A stretch of DNA of 64,000 nt from CAVRQM01 sp963822705 (GCA_963822705.1 CAWGIX010000001.1:62001-126000), one strand, 5' to 3'; positions 1 through 9,538 are shown, counted from the first letter of the stretch. Notes: generated by a model not told the origin, from the sequence alone. Translations and numbers: made by a program.

Positions 1-368
1 GTGTGCGTTTGGCGACGCGCAATCTGGGCGACGTGCCGGCGCGGGAGCTGAAAGGTCTGGCGGAGGCGATCGCGCAACAGATCGGACCGGGCATCGTGGC
101 CTTGGCATCCACCGCCGAGGGCAAGGCAAGCGTCGTGGTGGCTGTGTCGAAAGAGTATCGGGATCGGTTCAGCGCGGTCGATCTGGTGCGGGCCGCGGCC
201 GTTGCGGTGGGGGGCAAGGGCGGCGGCGGACGGCCGGACCTTGCGCAGGCGGGCGGCCCGAACGCCGCCGCTGCCGACGGTGCTCTGGCGGCAGTGCGGA
301 CGGCGCTGCTGACCAACGCCGACGCCGAACGAGGGTCCGCCGAGGCGGCGACGCAGGCGGCCGGATGA
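1..368 (+). CDS. alaS: Alanyl-tRNA synthetase, C-terminal fragment (5' end outside window)
   Basis: This is the C-terminal end of alanyl-tRNA synthetase, which charges tRNA-Ala in the cytoplasm. Only about 121 residues are present because the gene enters from the left edge. The visible part matches the DHHA1 domain at the end of AlaRS: a conserved glycine-rich stretch (GGKGGGGRPDLAQAGG, about residues 70-85 of the fragment) followed by an alanine-rich helix and the stop codon. The family is usually about 880 residues, so most of the protein lies upstream. gltX follows after about 25 bp, in the same direction. The glycine-rich motif is diagnostic, though DHHA1 also occurs in a few other proteins. 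Confidence 0.88.
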   Translation, partial: VRLATRNLGDVPARELKGLAEAIAQQIGPGIVALASTAEGKASVVVAVSKEYRDRFSAVDLVRAAAVAVGGKGGGGRPDLAQAGGPNAAAADGALAAVRTALLTNADAERGSAEAATQAAG

Positions 369-393
369 TTCTGGGGCTCGCTGCCGCCGGGAC

Positions 394-1728
394 ATGAAAG
401 TCCGGTTCGCGCCGTCGCCCACCGGTTTTTTGCATGTGGGCAATGCGCGCCTCGCCTTGATCAACTGGCTGTTCGCACGCCGCCACGGCGGGCAGGTGCT
501 GCTGCGCCTCGACGACACCGACGCCTCTCGCGGCCGCGACGAATATGCCGAGGCGATCGAGCACGATCTGCGCTGGCTCGGCCTGGATTGGGACGAGTTT
601 GCGCGGCAGTCGGATCGGCGCGCGCGCTATGCCGAGGCAGCGGCGGCACTGGAGCGCGCGGGGCGGCTGTATGCCTGTTTCGAGAGCGAAGAGGAACTGA
701 GAGCAAAACGGGAACAACGGCTCAGGCACGGCAGGGCGCCGGTATATGACCGGGCCATGCTCAAGATGACGCCGGACCAGCGGACCGCGGCGGAGGCTGG
801 AGGCAAGCGACCGTATTTCCGGTTTCGGCTGTCGGAGGGCGCGCGCGCGTGGCGCGACTTGGTGCTGGGCGAGCGCGCGGTAAAGCTCGGAACGATCTCC
901 GATCCGGTGCTGGTGCGTGCGGATGGCACGCCGCTGTACACGTTGTGCTCGGTAGTGGACGATCTGGATTTTGGGGTGACGCACGTTATCCGTGGCGATG
1001 ACCACGTGACCAACACGGGCGTACAGCTCGACATCTGGGATGCGCTGGGCGGGACGCCGGGTTTCTTGGCGTTCGCGCACCTGCCGCTGCTGACCGACGA
1101 GACTGGAGGGAAACTGTCGAAACGGCTGGACAGCCTCTCGTTGCGCCGGCTACGCACCGACGGCGTGGAGCCGACGGCAATCACTTCGTATTTGGCCCGC
1201 TTGGGATCTCCGAAAAATCCGGAGCCGATGAGTTTGCCGGCGCTCGCGGCAGAAATGGATTTGGGGCGGTTTTCCCCCGGGCAGGCGCGGTTCGATATCG
1301 CACAGCTACAGGCGCTGAACCGACGCGTGCTGCAGCAACTGCGGTTTTGCGAAATAACGGGGCGGCTGCCGGAGGGGGCGAGTGCGGCGTTCTGGGAGGC
1401 GATCCGCGGCAACATCGACCTGCTGGGCGAGGCCAGGCTGTGGTGGGACGTAGTTGCGGGCGACGATTTCATTCCGCCGGTGATCGAGGGCGAAAGAAGC
1501 TTTTTGCGCACGGCATCGGATTTGCTCCCGACGGAGCCGTGGGACGCGGAAGTGTGGCAGACATGGACCGGCGTGTTGCGGGAGGCGAGCGGACGAAAAG
1601 GGCGCGCGCTGTACCGGCCGCTTCGGCTGGCTCTGACTGGGGAGGAGCATGGCCCCGAGATGCGGGCGCTGCTGCCGCTCATGGGGCGGCGGCGGGTGGA
1701 GCGGAGATTGCGGGAGGCGGCGGCCTAA
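394..1728 (+). CDS. gltX: Glutamate--tRNA ligase (short class I GluRS)
   Basis: This enzyme ligates glutamate to tRNA-Glu, and in alphaproteobacteria often also to tRNA-Gln for later amidation. The 444-residue protein opens directly with the class I signature (PSPTGFLHVGNARLALINW, with HVGN in place of HIGH) and carries the second ATP-binding motif KLSKR at about residue 248. The length matches the shorter of the two GluRS forms found in many alphaproteobacteria; the usual enzyme is about 470 residues. The C-terminal anticodon-binding helical region is present and complete. The ATG at 394 places the FAPSPTG strand at the N-terminus as expected. A GluQ-RS paralog lies at 10251-11207 and should not be confused with it. 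Confidence 0.93.
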   Translation: MKVRFAPSPTGFLHVGNARLALINWLFARRHGGQVLLRLDDTDASRGRDEYAEAIEHDLRWLGLDWDEFARQSDRRARYAEAAAALERAGRLYACFESEEELRAKREQRLRHGRAPVYDRAMLKMTPDQRTAAEAGGKRPYFRFRLSEGARAWRDLVLGERAVKLGTISDPVLVRADGTPLYTLCSVVDDLDFGVTHVIRGDDHVTNTGVQLDIWDALGGTPGFLAFAHLPLLTDETGGKLSKRLDSLSLRRLRTDGVEPTAITSYLARLGSPKNPEPMSLPALAAEMDLGRFSPGQARFDIAQLQALNRRVLQQLRFCEITGRLPEGASAAFWEAIRGNIDLLGEARLWWDVVAGDDFIPPVIEGERSFLRTASDLLPTEPWDAEVWQTWTGVLREASGRKGRALYRPLRLALTGEEHGPEMRALLPLMGRRRVERRLREAAA

Positions 1729-1904
1729 GCGGCTCCAGAAAGAATCCAGCTTCCGGGACTGCGCGGCGGCGCGATCGCCCGATACGCGCTGGGGGTATGC
1801 GAATGCGCTGGCTCACGATCGCTTGATGACAAGGCCACCCAAGGGCAGCATGATTGCGTCAGATGTCGCTCCGTCCCGGATCGACCGCCAGGGAGGCCAA
1901 CAAA

Positions 1905-2948
1905 ATGTCCCACGTAACCGCCCGCCAACTCCGCTCGGTGTTTGTGATTGCGGCCATGGCCGGGACCGTCTCGTGGGCCGCCGGCGGGCACGCCGCAGAC
2001 GCGAACAAGCCGGTGATCGCGCTGTCCAATTCGTTCTACGGCAATGCCTGGCGGCATCAAATGGTGGATGCGTTCAAGGCCGCGGCCCAGCAGGCCAAGG
2101 ATGAGGGCCGGATCAGCGACTATGTTATTCTGAACGGCGACGGAACGGTGAACCAGCAGAACTCGCAGCTCGGGGCGCTTATCCTCAAGCATGTCGATGT
2201 CGTTGCTATCAACGCCGCGTCGGAGACCGCCCTCAACGGCGTGGTGAAAAAGGCTTGCGAGGCCGGGATCAAGGTTCTTGCGTTCGATTCCCTCGTCACG
2301 GAGCCTTGCGCCGTCAAGCTGTCGTTTGATTTCCGCCAGTATTCGACCGAAGGCACCGAATGGGTGATGGACAAGATAGGCCACAAAGGCAATGTGCTCA
2401 TGGTTCGAGGGGTCAAGGGATCAGGCCCGGAAATCGAGATGTATGACGCGACCATGGCGGTCATCAAGAAGAACCCGGAGGTCAAGGTCGTGGCCGAAAT
2501 TTACGGCCAGTCGACCGACTCGATCGCCCAAACGGCCGTCACCAACGTCCTGCCCAGCCTGCCGCATATCGATGCCGTCATGGACCAGGGCGCATCCTAT
2601 GGCGTCTCGCAGGCCTTTCAAGAGTATGGCGGCGACTACGCGCAAAAGATGCCGGTCATCGAGGGGGGCGGCGACAACTCCAACTTCATCAACTGGTGGA
2701 TCGCGCAGCGCGACAAATATGGATACAGTACCATATCGGTCGGCTCGACGCCGGGGATTGGAGGCGCCGCTTTCTGGCTGGCGCTGTACATAGCCCAGGG
2801 CGACAAGGTACCGCAGTCGATTACGATGCCGTATGCCCGCGTGACCAACGAGAACCTGGACGATTATGCGCATATGAAGCCGGGTGAGGTCATTAGCCCC
2901 ACTTACAGCGAAGATTGGGTCAAGCAGAACATCCTGGGGCAGAAGTAA
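1905..2948 (+). CDS. Sugar-type ABC transporter, periplasmic substrate-binding protein
   Basis: This is a 347-residue periplasmic binding protein of the RbsB/LacI-fold (peripla_BP_4) type that would deliver a sugar or related ligand to the permeases encoded just downstream. An N-terminal signal peptide ends near HAADANK (about residue 30). The first domain then starts with the typical pattern VIALSNSFYGNAWRHQMVDAF, and a hinge region with MDQGASYGVSQAF lies around residue 235. I chose the ATG at 1905 because a GGGAGG ribosome-binding site lies about 10 bases upstream and the signal peptide begins there. The ligand cannot be told from the sequence. It is the first gene of a three-gene operon with the fused ATPase-permease and the second permease. 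Confidence 0.88.
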   Translation: MSHVTARQLRSVFVIAAMAGTVSWAAGGHAADANKPVIALSNSFYGNAWRHQMVDAFKAAAQQAKDEGRISDYVILNGDGTVNQQNSQLGALILKHVDVVAINAASETALNGVVKKACEAGIKVLAFDSLVTEPCAVKLSFDFRQYSTEGTEWVMDKIGHKGNVLMVRGVKGSGPEIEMYDATMAVIKKNPEVKVVAEIYGQSTDSIAQTAVTNVLPSLPHIDAVMDQGASYGVSQAFQEYGGDYAQKMPVIEGGGDNSNFINWWIAQRDKYGYSTISVGSTPGIGGAAFWLALYIAQGDKVPQSITMPYARVTNENLDDYAHMKPGEVISPTYSEDWVKQNILGQK

Positions 2949-3048
2949 CCCGAATCGCCCTACCAAGCCGCGGTTCGACAACACGACTCGAAGTCGCCCG
3001 GATGGGGAACAGCCCATCCGCGGCGATACCGGCCGCAGCGGGGGGTCG

Positions 3049-5520
3049 ATGCTGGATGACGAGGTCAAGAGCGCAGCGGCCGGCGAGCCTGCCATAACTG
3101 CGCCCATCCTGTCGCTGAGAAGTATCAGCAAGACCTATGGGTCTACATTGGCCGCCGATGATGTTTCGGTCAGCGTGGCGCGAGGAGAGGTCGTAGGCCT
3201 GGTGGGCGCGAATGGCGCCGGCAAGAGCACATTGATGCGCATTTTGGCTGGCGTGACGGCTCCCGACAGCGGCGCGTTGAGCATCGCAGGCAAGACGATC
3301 GACTTTGCCACCTTCTCGCCGCTGCTGGCCCGTCGCTACGGGATTCGCTTCGTCCACCAAGAACTGTCGCTGTGCGGTAGCCTTTCGGTGCTGGAAAACT
3401 TCTATCTCGAGGCGCCGCACCTCGGCGCGGGCCGTATCTCGTGGCGCGGCCACTATGGCCGGCTCGCGCGCGACAGCATTGAAGCCATCTTTCCGAACAG
3501 CGGGATTGACGTATCAGCCCGCCTCGGAGCGCTGCCTATCGCGCAAAGGCAGATGGTCGAGATTGCCCGTGCAGCAAGCGACCCCGAGTTGAAAGTGCTC
3601 ATTCTCGACGAACCGACCTCCTCGCTCGATGCTCAGCGCAGTGATGAGTTGCGCCGCTTCGTTTCGCGACAGGCGGAACGCGGAGTCTCGTTCATCTTCA
3701 TCAGCCACCGGCTGAGGGAGGTGACCATGACGGCCACTCGCGTGCTCATCATGAGGGGCGGCCGCGTGGTCCGTGATGCCGAGCGGGATACGGTAGCCCT
3801 CGACCAGATCATCGACCTCATGATCGGGGATGCAGCCAAGTCGACACTCGTCAGATCGTCGGGGACAAGACCTCGTCCGGACCTTGAGCCTCTCGTCGAA
3901 GTGCCGATCGGCAGCCGCTTCGCGCCCGATGGTCTCCGACTGCGGCGGGGCGAGATCGTCGGTGTCGCCGGTCTGGAGGGAAACGGACAGCGCGATTTTC
4001 TCCATTCGCTCTACGCCGCCCGGAGAGGGCACGGTAGCAAGGATATGATCGTTTCCGCCGACGTGGCGTACGTATCGGGCGACCGGGCCAACGAAGGCAT
4101 CTTTCCGTTATGGAACGTCCTGACCAATGCCACCTTTGGCTTGGTCGCGCGGAGGCCGCTGCTGGGCCGGCTTCACCCGCGCGAGGAAAGGCGTCTGGCA
4201 GGCGTTTGGATGGAGCGGGTGCGCGTCGATGCCGTGCGCATGGAGTCTCCGATTGTGGAACTCAGCGGTGGCAACCAGCAGAAAGTGCTGATGGGCCGCG
4301 CTCTGGTCGGTAACGCGGACATCATAGCGCTCGACGACCCGACGCGCGGTGTCGACGTGGCGGTGAAGCGCGAGTTCTACCGGTTGATCTCCGAGGCCGC
4401 AGAGGCGGGCAAGCTCGTCGTCTGGTACAGTTCCGAAGACATCGAGTTTCTGGAATGCAGCCATGTCCTGATTTTCCATGACAACCGTATCGTCACCGTC
4501 CTCGATGGTGAAGCGGTGTCGGAGGACGCCATCATCGGCGAGTCCTTCCGTCGCCGCGTGGAGGGGCCGGGGGTCGCCGCCGCCCAGACGCTGAGGACAA
4601 CCCGTAGCCCCCTCGACCCATTCCGGCTTGTGCCATTTCTTACCATGATAGCGGTCTTCGCGCTCATAGCGCTTCTCAATCACGGGGCGGCGAGCCTGTT
4701 CGGGGTCGACCTCCTGTTGAGCGCCGCAGTTCCGCTCGTCATCATCGCCATCGGCCAGATGTTCGTCATCGGCGGCAGCGAGATCGATCTCGGCATCGGA
4801 TCATTTGCCGGTCTCGTCAATGTCCTGTCGGCTACGCTCCTGGTTGCGCGGCCATGGTCAGGTGCCTTGGCGCTTGGTGCGTGTCTCGGGAGCTATTGCA
4901 TTCTCGGGGTCGTCATTTACCTCCGACAAATTCCCTCGCTGGTCGTCACGCTTGGCGCGTCCTTCATCTGGAGCGGCGCCGGCTATGCCCTGCAACCGAC
5001 CCCGGGCGGTGCCAGTCCAGGCTGGCTGGCAGCGGCGGCGAGCTTCACCTTGGCTGGCCTTCCAGCCTCGGTCTGCGCGATCGTTGTGGCGGCAGTCCTG
5101 GCTGCGGCATTGAACAATTCGCGGACTGGAGTCGTGCTGCGAGGCTTTGGGAACAATCCCCGGGCGCTTGCTCAGGGCGGATGGTCACCGGGCAGGTTCT
5201 ACTTCATCCGGTATCTGATCAGCGGAACGGCCACCCTGCTGGCCGGGCTTTCTCTGACGGCGATCAATACAGCCTCGGACATCAACGCCGGCAGCCCCTA
5301 CACCCTGCTGAGCGTGGCGGCCGTGGTCATTGGGGGATGCGCCCTCAGCGGTGGCAGCATCGCCCCGGTCGGCGTGGTTTGCGGCGCGGTTACGCTGTCC
5401 CTGATTGGCGCCCTGCTCGGATTCATCAATGTCAGCACGGACTTCAACGCCGCGGTCCAGGGCGGCCTGCTGATAACCATCCTGATGATCCGCACCCTGC
5501 TGCGGCGGAGACAGACGTGA
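3049..5520 (+). CDS. Fused sugar ABC transporter ATPase-permease (RbsA-RbsC type)
   Basis: This single 823-residue protein joins a duplicated sugar-type ABC ATPase to a membrane permease. Residues of roughly 20-250 form the first nucleotide-binding domain with Walker A GANGAGKST and Walker B VLILDEPTSSLD. Roughly 275-500 form the second, which lacks a canonical Walker A (GLEGNGQRD) but has the LSGGNQQK signature and DDPTRGVD, as usual for RbsA/XylG proteins. From about residue 525 onward there are about eight hydrophobic segments of the RbsC family, including GQMFVIGGSEIDLGIG. These halves are normally separate genes. No internal stop or restart is visible, so the fusion is read directly from the sequence. 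The start at 3049 is preceded by a G-rich ribosome-binding site. It overlaps the next permease by 4 bp. Confidence 0.88.
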   Translation: MLDDEVKSAAAGEPAITAPILSLRSISKTYGSTLAADDVSVSVARGEVVGLVGANGAGKSTLMRILAGVTAPDSGALSIAGKTIDFATFSPLLARRYGIRFVHQELSLCGSLSVLENFYLEAPHLGAGRISWRGHYGRLARDSIEAIFPNSGIDVSARLGALPIAQRQMVEIARAASDPELKVLILDEPTSSLDAQRSDELRRFVSRQAERGVSFIFISHRLREVTMTATRVLIMRGGRVVRDAERDTVALDQIIDLMIGDAAKSTLVRSSGTRPRPDLEPLVEVPIGSRFAPDGLRLRRGEIVGVAGLEGNGQRDFLHSLYAARRGHGSKDMIVSADVAYVSGDRANEGIFPLWNVLTNATFGLVARRPLLGRLHPREERRLAGVWMERVRVDAVRMESPIVELSGGNQQKVLMGRALVGNADIIALDDPTRGVDVAVKREFYRLISEAAEAGKLVVWYSSEDIEFLECSHVLIFHDNRIVTVLDGEAVSEDAIIGESFRRRVEGPGVAAAQTLRTTRSPLDPFRLVPFLTMIAVFALIALLNHGAASLFGVDLLLSAAVPLVIIAIGQMFVIGGSEIDLGIGSFAGLVNVLSATLLVARPWSGALALGACLGSYCILGVVIYLRQIPSLVVTLGASFIWSGAGYALQPTPGGASPGWLAAAASFTLAGLPASVCAIVVAAVLAAALNNSRTGVVLRGFGNNPRALAQGGWSPGRFYFIRYLISGTATLLAGLSLTAINTASDINAGSPYTLLSVAAVVIGGCALSGGSIAPVGVVCGAVTLSLIGALLGFINVSTDFNAAVQGGLLITILMIRTLLRRRQT

Positions 5521-6467
5521 TTGCGCTGAATTGGATGCGGCGTCGTCGCTGGATATGGTCGGCGGTCGGCATCGTGCTCTTGTGGCTGGCCCTGAGCATC
5601 ACGACCGCGCGGTTCAGTTTGCAGAATTTATCGGGCGTGGTCTCTTCGGCCGCCTTCCTGGCTGTTGTCGCACTCGGCCAGATGTTCGTGATCGCCACCG
5701 GCGGCGGCAATGTCGATCTTTCGATCGCCAGCGTAATAACGCTGGCTGGTTTTGTCGCGATGAGTCTCGACAATGGCTTGGACGCTCGGCTGCTGCTCAC
5801 AATCCCTGTTTTGGTATTGTTCGGCGTTGGCGTGGGCCTGACCAATGCATTCCTGATTCGCCGGCTTCGCATTCCCGCGATGATCGCCACGCTGGCCGTC
5901 GGCTACGTCCTGGCTTCGGCGACACTTCTGGCCAATCGCGGCTTCTTCACATTTGCGGTCAGCCCGCTTCTGAGCGAGATCGCGACCAGGAGAATCATCG
6001 GACTCCCGATCATCTCCCTGGTTGCCCTGCTGCTCGCTTTCGCAGCCGGAGTGCTGATCGACCGCACCGTCTATGGCCGTGTACTCATGGCGGTCGGCCA
6101 GAGCGAGCCGGCCGCTTATTTCGCAGGCGCGGGAATCGGCCGCACTATTACGATCGCCTACTTGATAAGCGGCGTCCTGGCGGCACTCGACGGGGCACTG
6201 CTCTCTGCCCATGCGGGCGGTGCATTCCTGGAAATGGGAACGCCCTATCTGTTGCAGTCGGTCGGCGCCGTGGTGGTAGGCGGCACCTTGATTTTCGGGG
6301 GCAGCGCGACCGCCCTCGGGACGCTTCTCGGCTCCGTGCTTCTCATTCTGATCGTCACGATGATGCAAATCGCCGGGTTTCCGGGCGGGGTCCAAGACAT
6401 CGTGCAGGGCGCCGTCATCATCGCGGTCCTGTTTGCCGCCGGCAGCGCCACTTCGCGACGCAGCTAG
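5517..6467 (+). CDS. Sugar-type ABC transporter permease (RbsC family)
   Basis: This second, free-standing permease of the same importer has 316 residues and about eight to ten hydrophobic segments in the inner membrane. The family hallmark GQMFVIATGGGNVDLS occurs near residue 60, and the end of the protein has the glycine-rich VVVGGTLIFGGS segment typical of RbsC-like proteins. It starts with GTG at 5517 in a GTGA overlap with the stop of the fused ATPase-permease, which indicates translational coupling. With the fused gene it would supply the two permease halves of a heterodimeric transporter. The substrate is unknown; aldopentoses, AI-2-like furanones and other sugars are all carried by this family. 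Confidence 0.88.
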   Translation: MIALNWMRRRRWIWSAVGIVLLWLALSITTARFSLQNLSGVVSSAAFLAVVALGQMFVIATGGGNVDLSIASVITLAGFVAMSLDNGLDARLLLTIPVLVLFGVGVGLTNAFLIRRLRIPAMIATLAVGYVLASATLLANRGFFTFAVSPLLSEIATRRIIGLPIISLVALLLAFAAGVLIDRTVYGRVLMAVGQSEPAAYFAGAGIGRTITIAYLISGVLAALDGALLSAHAGGAFLEMGTPYLLQSVGAVVVGGTLIFGGSATALGTLLGSVLLILIVTMMQIAGFPGGVQDIVQGAVIIAVLFAAGSATSRRS

Positions 6468-6639
6468 CCGGCATGTCGCACAGGGTCGGGTGTTCTGGAC
6501 CATTGCGACGGGGCAGGACCCTGACTCCGACTCTGAACTCATGCGCTGCCAACTTCCGGTCGGTGACTGCATCCTGCTTTCGGTCATCGGCAGGCAACCG
6601 AGCCTCTGACATTTGGCTCAACCCAGCAAGGAAACACAA

Positions 6640-7431
6640 ATGCGGAACTCTCTGACAGCTCGTTGCGCGCTTGCAGCGTCGCTCGTGTGCTACGCGATCG
6701 GCTTCGGTTCGGCCCACGCCGACGCGCTCGACAAGATAAAGCAGGCCGGCGTGCTGAGCGCCGGCGTGTTTGAGGACTTTCCGCCGTTCGCCTCGGTTGC
6801 CTCGGACATGAGCCTGCATGGCTACGACATCGACGTGGCCAACGACTTGGCAAAGGCGCTCGGCGTGAAACTGAAACTGGTTAGCGTCACCGGGCAGAAC
6901 CGAATTCCGTATCTGACCGAGCACCGGGTCGATATTCTGCTCAGTGTGGGCGACAGTCCCGAACGCGAGAAGGTGATCGATTTCACCGACGCGTATGCGC
7001 CCTACTATATCGCCGTGCTGGGGCCGAAATCGCTGCCGGTCTCCGGTCCCGCCGATCTGGCGGGCAAGACCATTGCAGTGAACCGCGGTACGCTGGAGGA
7101 CACGTCGGTGACCGCCGCAGCCCCGCCCACTGCCGACGTTAAGCGGTTCGATGATTATAACGGAGTGATCGCAGCCTTCCTATCCGGGCAGGTGCAGCTG
7201 ATGGCGGTTGGTAACGATGTAGGTGCCACCGTGCTGGCGCGCCATCCCGCCGTAGAACCGACGCAGAAATTCCAGCTGATGAGTTCGCCGGACCACATCG
7301 CCTTGAACAAGGGCGAACCCGAGTTGAAACAGTTCTTGAACCAGGAAATCGCGAGGATGCTGAAAGACGGCAGCTTGAACGAGATTTCCCAGAAATGGCT
7401 GGAAAAGCCGCTCGATCCAAAAGATTTGTAG
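6640..7431 (+). CDS. Polar amino-acid ABC transporter, substrate-binding protein
   Basis: This is a 263-residue periplasmic binding protein of the bacterial extracellular solute-binding family 3 (SBP_bac_3). A signal peptide ends near SAHADAL (about residue 28). The mature protein begins with the usual KIKQAGVLSAGVFEDFPPF strand, followed by GYDIDVANDLAKALG and the hinge segment VDILLSVGDSPEREKVIDFT, all landmarks of glutamine/cystine/arginine-type binders. The start at 6640 has an AAGGAAA ribosome-binding site 6-10 bases upstream. Two small permeases follow directly, but no ATPase gene is nearby, so the ATP-binding subunit must come from elsewhere in the genome. Which amino acid is bound cannot be judged. 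Confidence 0.9.
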   Translation: MRNSLTARCALAASLVCYAIGFGSAHADALDKIKQAGVLSAGVFEDFPPFASVASDMSLHGYDIDVANDLAKALGVKLKLVSVTGQNRIPYLTEHRVDILLSVGDSPEREKVIDFTDAYAPYYIAVLGPKSLPVSGPADLAGKTIAVNRGTLEDTSVTAAAPPTADVKRFDDYNGVIAAFLSGQVQLMAVGNDVGATVLARHPAVEPTQKFQLMSSPDHIALNKGEPELKQFLNQEIARMLKDGSLNEISQKWLEKPLDPKDL

Positions 7432-7434
7432 CGC

Positions 7435-8103
7435 GTGGCGTATCGCCTGGAGTTCGGCTGGGTCGGCTTCTATCTGGCCGCTCTGGTGAACGGCGCGGTG
7501 ACGACGATCGGCTTGATCGTCGTCACCGCAATTCTGTCCCTTGCACTCAGCATCTTGGGTGCGGCGGGCCGGCTCAGCAGGCCGGCTTGGCTGCGGGGGC
7601 TGATCGCCGGCTACGTGGAGCTCATTCGCAACACGCCTTTCATCGTCCAGCTGTTCTTCATCTTCTTTGGGCTACCGAGCCTCGGTATCCGCCTGAACGC
7701 GCTGGTGGCCGCGGTACTGGCCATGACGATCAATCTGACTGCCTATGGGGTCGAAATCATGCGCGCCGGTCTGGCCGCGGTGGCGCCGGGGCAGGGCGAG
7801 GCGGCGCGGGCGCTCGGTCTGCGGCGCGTGCCGATCTTCATTCTGGTCGTGCTGCCGCAGGCGGTGCGGAAAATCTTTCCGGCCATGGCGAGCCAGATCG
7901 TCATTACCATGCTGGAGTCAGCCGTGGTGTCGCAGATTGCAGTCCGCGATCTCACCTACGAGGCGGATTTGATGCAGTCGCAGACGTTTCGCCCGTTCGA
8001 GACCTATGCCCTGATTACCGTGATCTATCTGGTCCTGTCCGTGCTGATGCGGCGCGCGCTGGGGATCGGCGGGCGCAGCTTGCTGGGCCAGGGGATCGGC
8101 TGA
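7435..8103 (+). CDS. Polar amino-acid ABC transporter permease
   Basis: This 222-residue inner-membrane permease belongs to the HisM/GlnP family. It has the conserved EAA-type loop in the segment around GQGEAARALGLRRVPIFILVVLPQAV (in two parts, about residues 118-145), which contacts the ATPase. It also has the ELIRNTPFIVQLFFIFFGLP motif at about residue 62, a family hallmark. It begins at a GTG three bases after the stop of the binding-protein gene and overlaps the next permease at a TGATG junction. It is expected to pair with that permease. Confidence 0.9.
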   Translation: MAYRLEFGWVGFYLAALVNGAVTTIGLIVVTAILSLALSILGAAGRLSRPAWLRGLIAGYVELIRNTPFIVQLFFIFFGLPSLGIRLNALVAAVLAMTINLTAYGVEIMRAGLAAVAPGQGEAARALGLRRVPIFILVVLPQAVRKIFPAMASQIVITMLESAVVSQIAVRDLTYEADLMQSQTFRPFETYALITVIYLVLSVLMRRALGIGGRSLLGQGIG

Positions 8104-8762
8104 TGGAGTTCACTTTCTGGGACATTCTGCGCAATCTTCTGCTGGCGGCGCGCTGGACGGTGGTGTTGTCCATCGTCGGGTTTGTGTGCGGCGGCACCGT
8201 GGCCTTGCTGCTGCTGACGCTGCGGATCGGGCCGAGCCGGCCGTTCAGGGTTGCCGTGGCGCTCTATATCGAGGCGTTTCAGGGGACACCGCTGCTGATG
8301 CAGTTGTTCCTGGTGTTTTTCGGTCTGCCGTTGCTGGGGGTAGACGTAGAACCCTGGATGGTGGCGACCTTGGCGCTGACGTTGTCGGCCAGCGCCTATC
8401 TCACGGAAATCTGGCGCGGATGCGTTGAGGCGATCCCGCGCGGTCAGTGGGATGCCGCCGCCAGTCTGGGACTGCACTACCTGTATCAGCTCCGTCTGGT
8501 CGTGCTGCCGCAGGCGCTCCGGATTGCGGTGGCGCCAACAGTCGGATTTCTGGTCCAGCTCGTGAAGAGCACTGCGCTCACCTCCATTATCGGTTTCAGC
8601 GAATTGCTGAAAACATCCAACGCCATCAACAACGCAACGTTTGAGCCATTCACCGTGTACGGAGTGGTCGCTCTGATCTACTTCGCGCTGTGCTTTCCGC
8701 TGACGTCTCTGGCCAGAAGTTTGGAGCGGCGGCTGCAAGCCGCAGGTGGCGCTGCCGCCTGA
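8103..8762 (+). CDS. Polar amino-acid ABC transporter permease
   Basis: This is the 219-residue partner permease of the amino-acid importer, with about five membrane segments. It carries the EAFQGTPLLMQLFLVFFGLP motif (about residue 57) and the cytoplasmic EAA loop (AAASLGLHYLYQLRLVVLPQA, in two parts, about residues 118-140). The TGATG junction with the upstream permease means the two are translated together. The operon ends here: the next gene is on the opposite strand, and the 70 bp between them contain only a short GCCCA/TGGGC stem around 8807-8820 that may serve as a weak bidirectional terminator. No ATPase follows. Confidence 0.9.
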   Translation: MEFTFWDILRNLLLAARWTVVLSIVGFVCGGTVALLLLTLRIGPSRPFRVAVALYIEAFQGTPLLMQLFLVFFGLPLLGVDVEPWMVATLALTLSASAYLTEIWRGCVEAIPRGQWDAAASLGLHYLYQLRLVVLPQALRIAVAPTVGFLVQLVKSTALTSIIGFSELLKTSNAINNATFEPFTVYGVVALIYFALCFPLTSLARSLERRLQAAGGAAA

Positions 8763-8831
8763 CCTGCTCACCAGCGCAGTTGCAAATCCGTGGGGCAGAG
8801 TGCGCCCAAAATTGGGCAGCAGCAGAACTCC

Positions 8832-9401
8832 TCAGCTCTCCAGTTCGCTATCCCAGTACAGATAGTCGCGCCAGCTCTCGTGCAGGTAGTTCGGCGGAAA
8901 GGCGCGGCCGTTCTCCTGCAGCTCCCACGTGGTGGGCTGGCGCGGCTTGTGGCGCGGGTGCATGTGGCATTCGCGCGGCAGGCGGTTGCCCTTGCGCAGA
9001 TTGCAGCCGCCGCACGCGGTAACGACGTTCTCCCACGTGGTACGCCCGCCCCGGCTGCGCGGGACCACGTGGTCGAAGGTCAGTTCCGGCGCCGGCTGCC
9101 GGTCGCTGCAATACTGGCAGCAGAACGCGTCGCGCAAAAACACGTTGAACCGCGTGAACGCCGGACGGCGCGCCGACGGGATGTAGTCCTTAAGGGCGAT
9201 CACGCTCGGCAGCCGCATGGAAATCGAGGGCGACCGCACTTCCGTTTCGTATTCGTTCAAAACCGAGACGCGGTCCAGGAACACCGCCTTGACCGCGTCC
9301 TGCCACGCCCACACGGAGAGCGGGAAATAGGACAGCGGCCGAAAGTCGGCGTTCAGCACAAGAGCCGGAAAGTGTTGCCCACCGTCTGGCAAGACTCGCA
9401 C
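8832..9401 (-). CDS. HNH endonuclease family protein
   Basis: This protein of about 189 residues has an HNH nuclease fold in its second half: CCQYC (first zinc-knuckle cysteines), LTFDHVVPRSRGG (catalytic His), then ENVVTACGGCNLRKGNR (second CxxC and the final Asn/His part). The first half begins with PALVLNADFRPLSYFPLS, a block I associate with a widespread chromosomal HNH protein of alphaproteobacteria that is not phage-linked. The cellular role of that family is unknown. I prefer the GTG start at 9401 because conserved sequence begins there; an upstream start at 9515 would add about 38 poorly conserved residues. It stands alone between convergent and same-strand neighbours. Confidence 0.82.
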   Translation of the reverse strand: MRVLPDGGQHFPALVLNADFRPLSYFPLSVWAWQDAVKAVFLDRVSVLNEYETEVRSPSISMRLPSVIALKDYIPSARRPAFTRFNVFLRDAFCCQYCSDRQPAPELTFDHVVPRSRGGRTTWENVVTACGGCNLRKGNRLPRECHMHPRHKPRQPTTWELQENGRAFPPNYLHESWRDYLYWDSELES

Positions 9402-9538
9402 CCCGTTGCATCTGCGGCGCAAGTTCCAGGGGTATCTGCGCCAAAGACCCGCCAGATAGAGTGCGACGCCAAAACTGCGACCGGTTATACACCGGCTCGG
9501 GAGTGTCGCAAGCAATGGGCGGCAGTTTCACATCACCG

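Noticed and set aside
4854..5516. Extension of the second sugar permease upstream to 4854
   Set aside because: The region is coding in another frame for the fused permease, and the added residues have no membrane character. The GTG at 5517 with a GTGA overlap is the better start.
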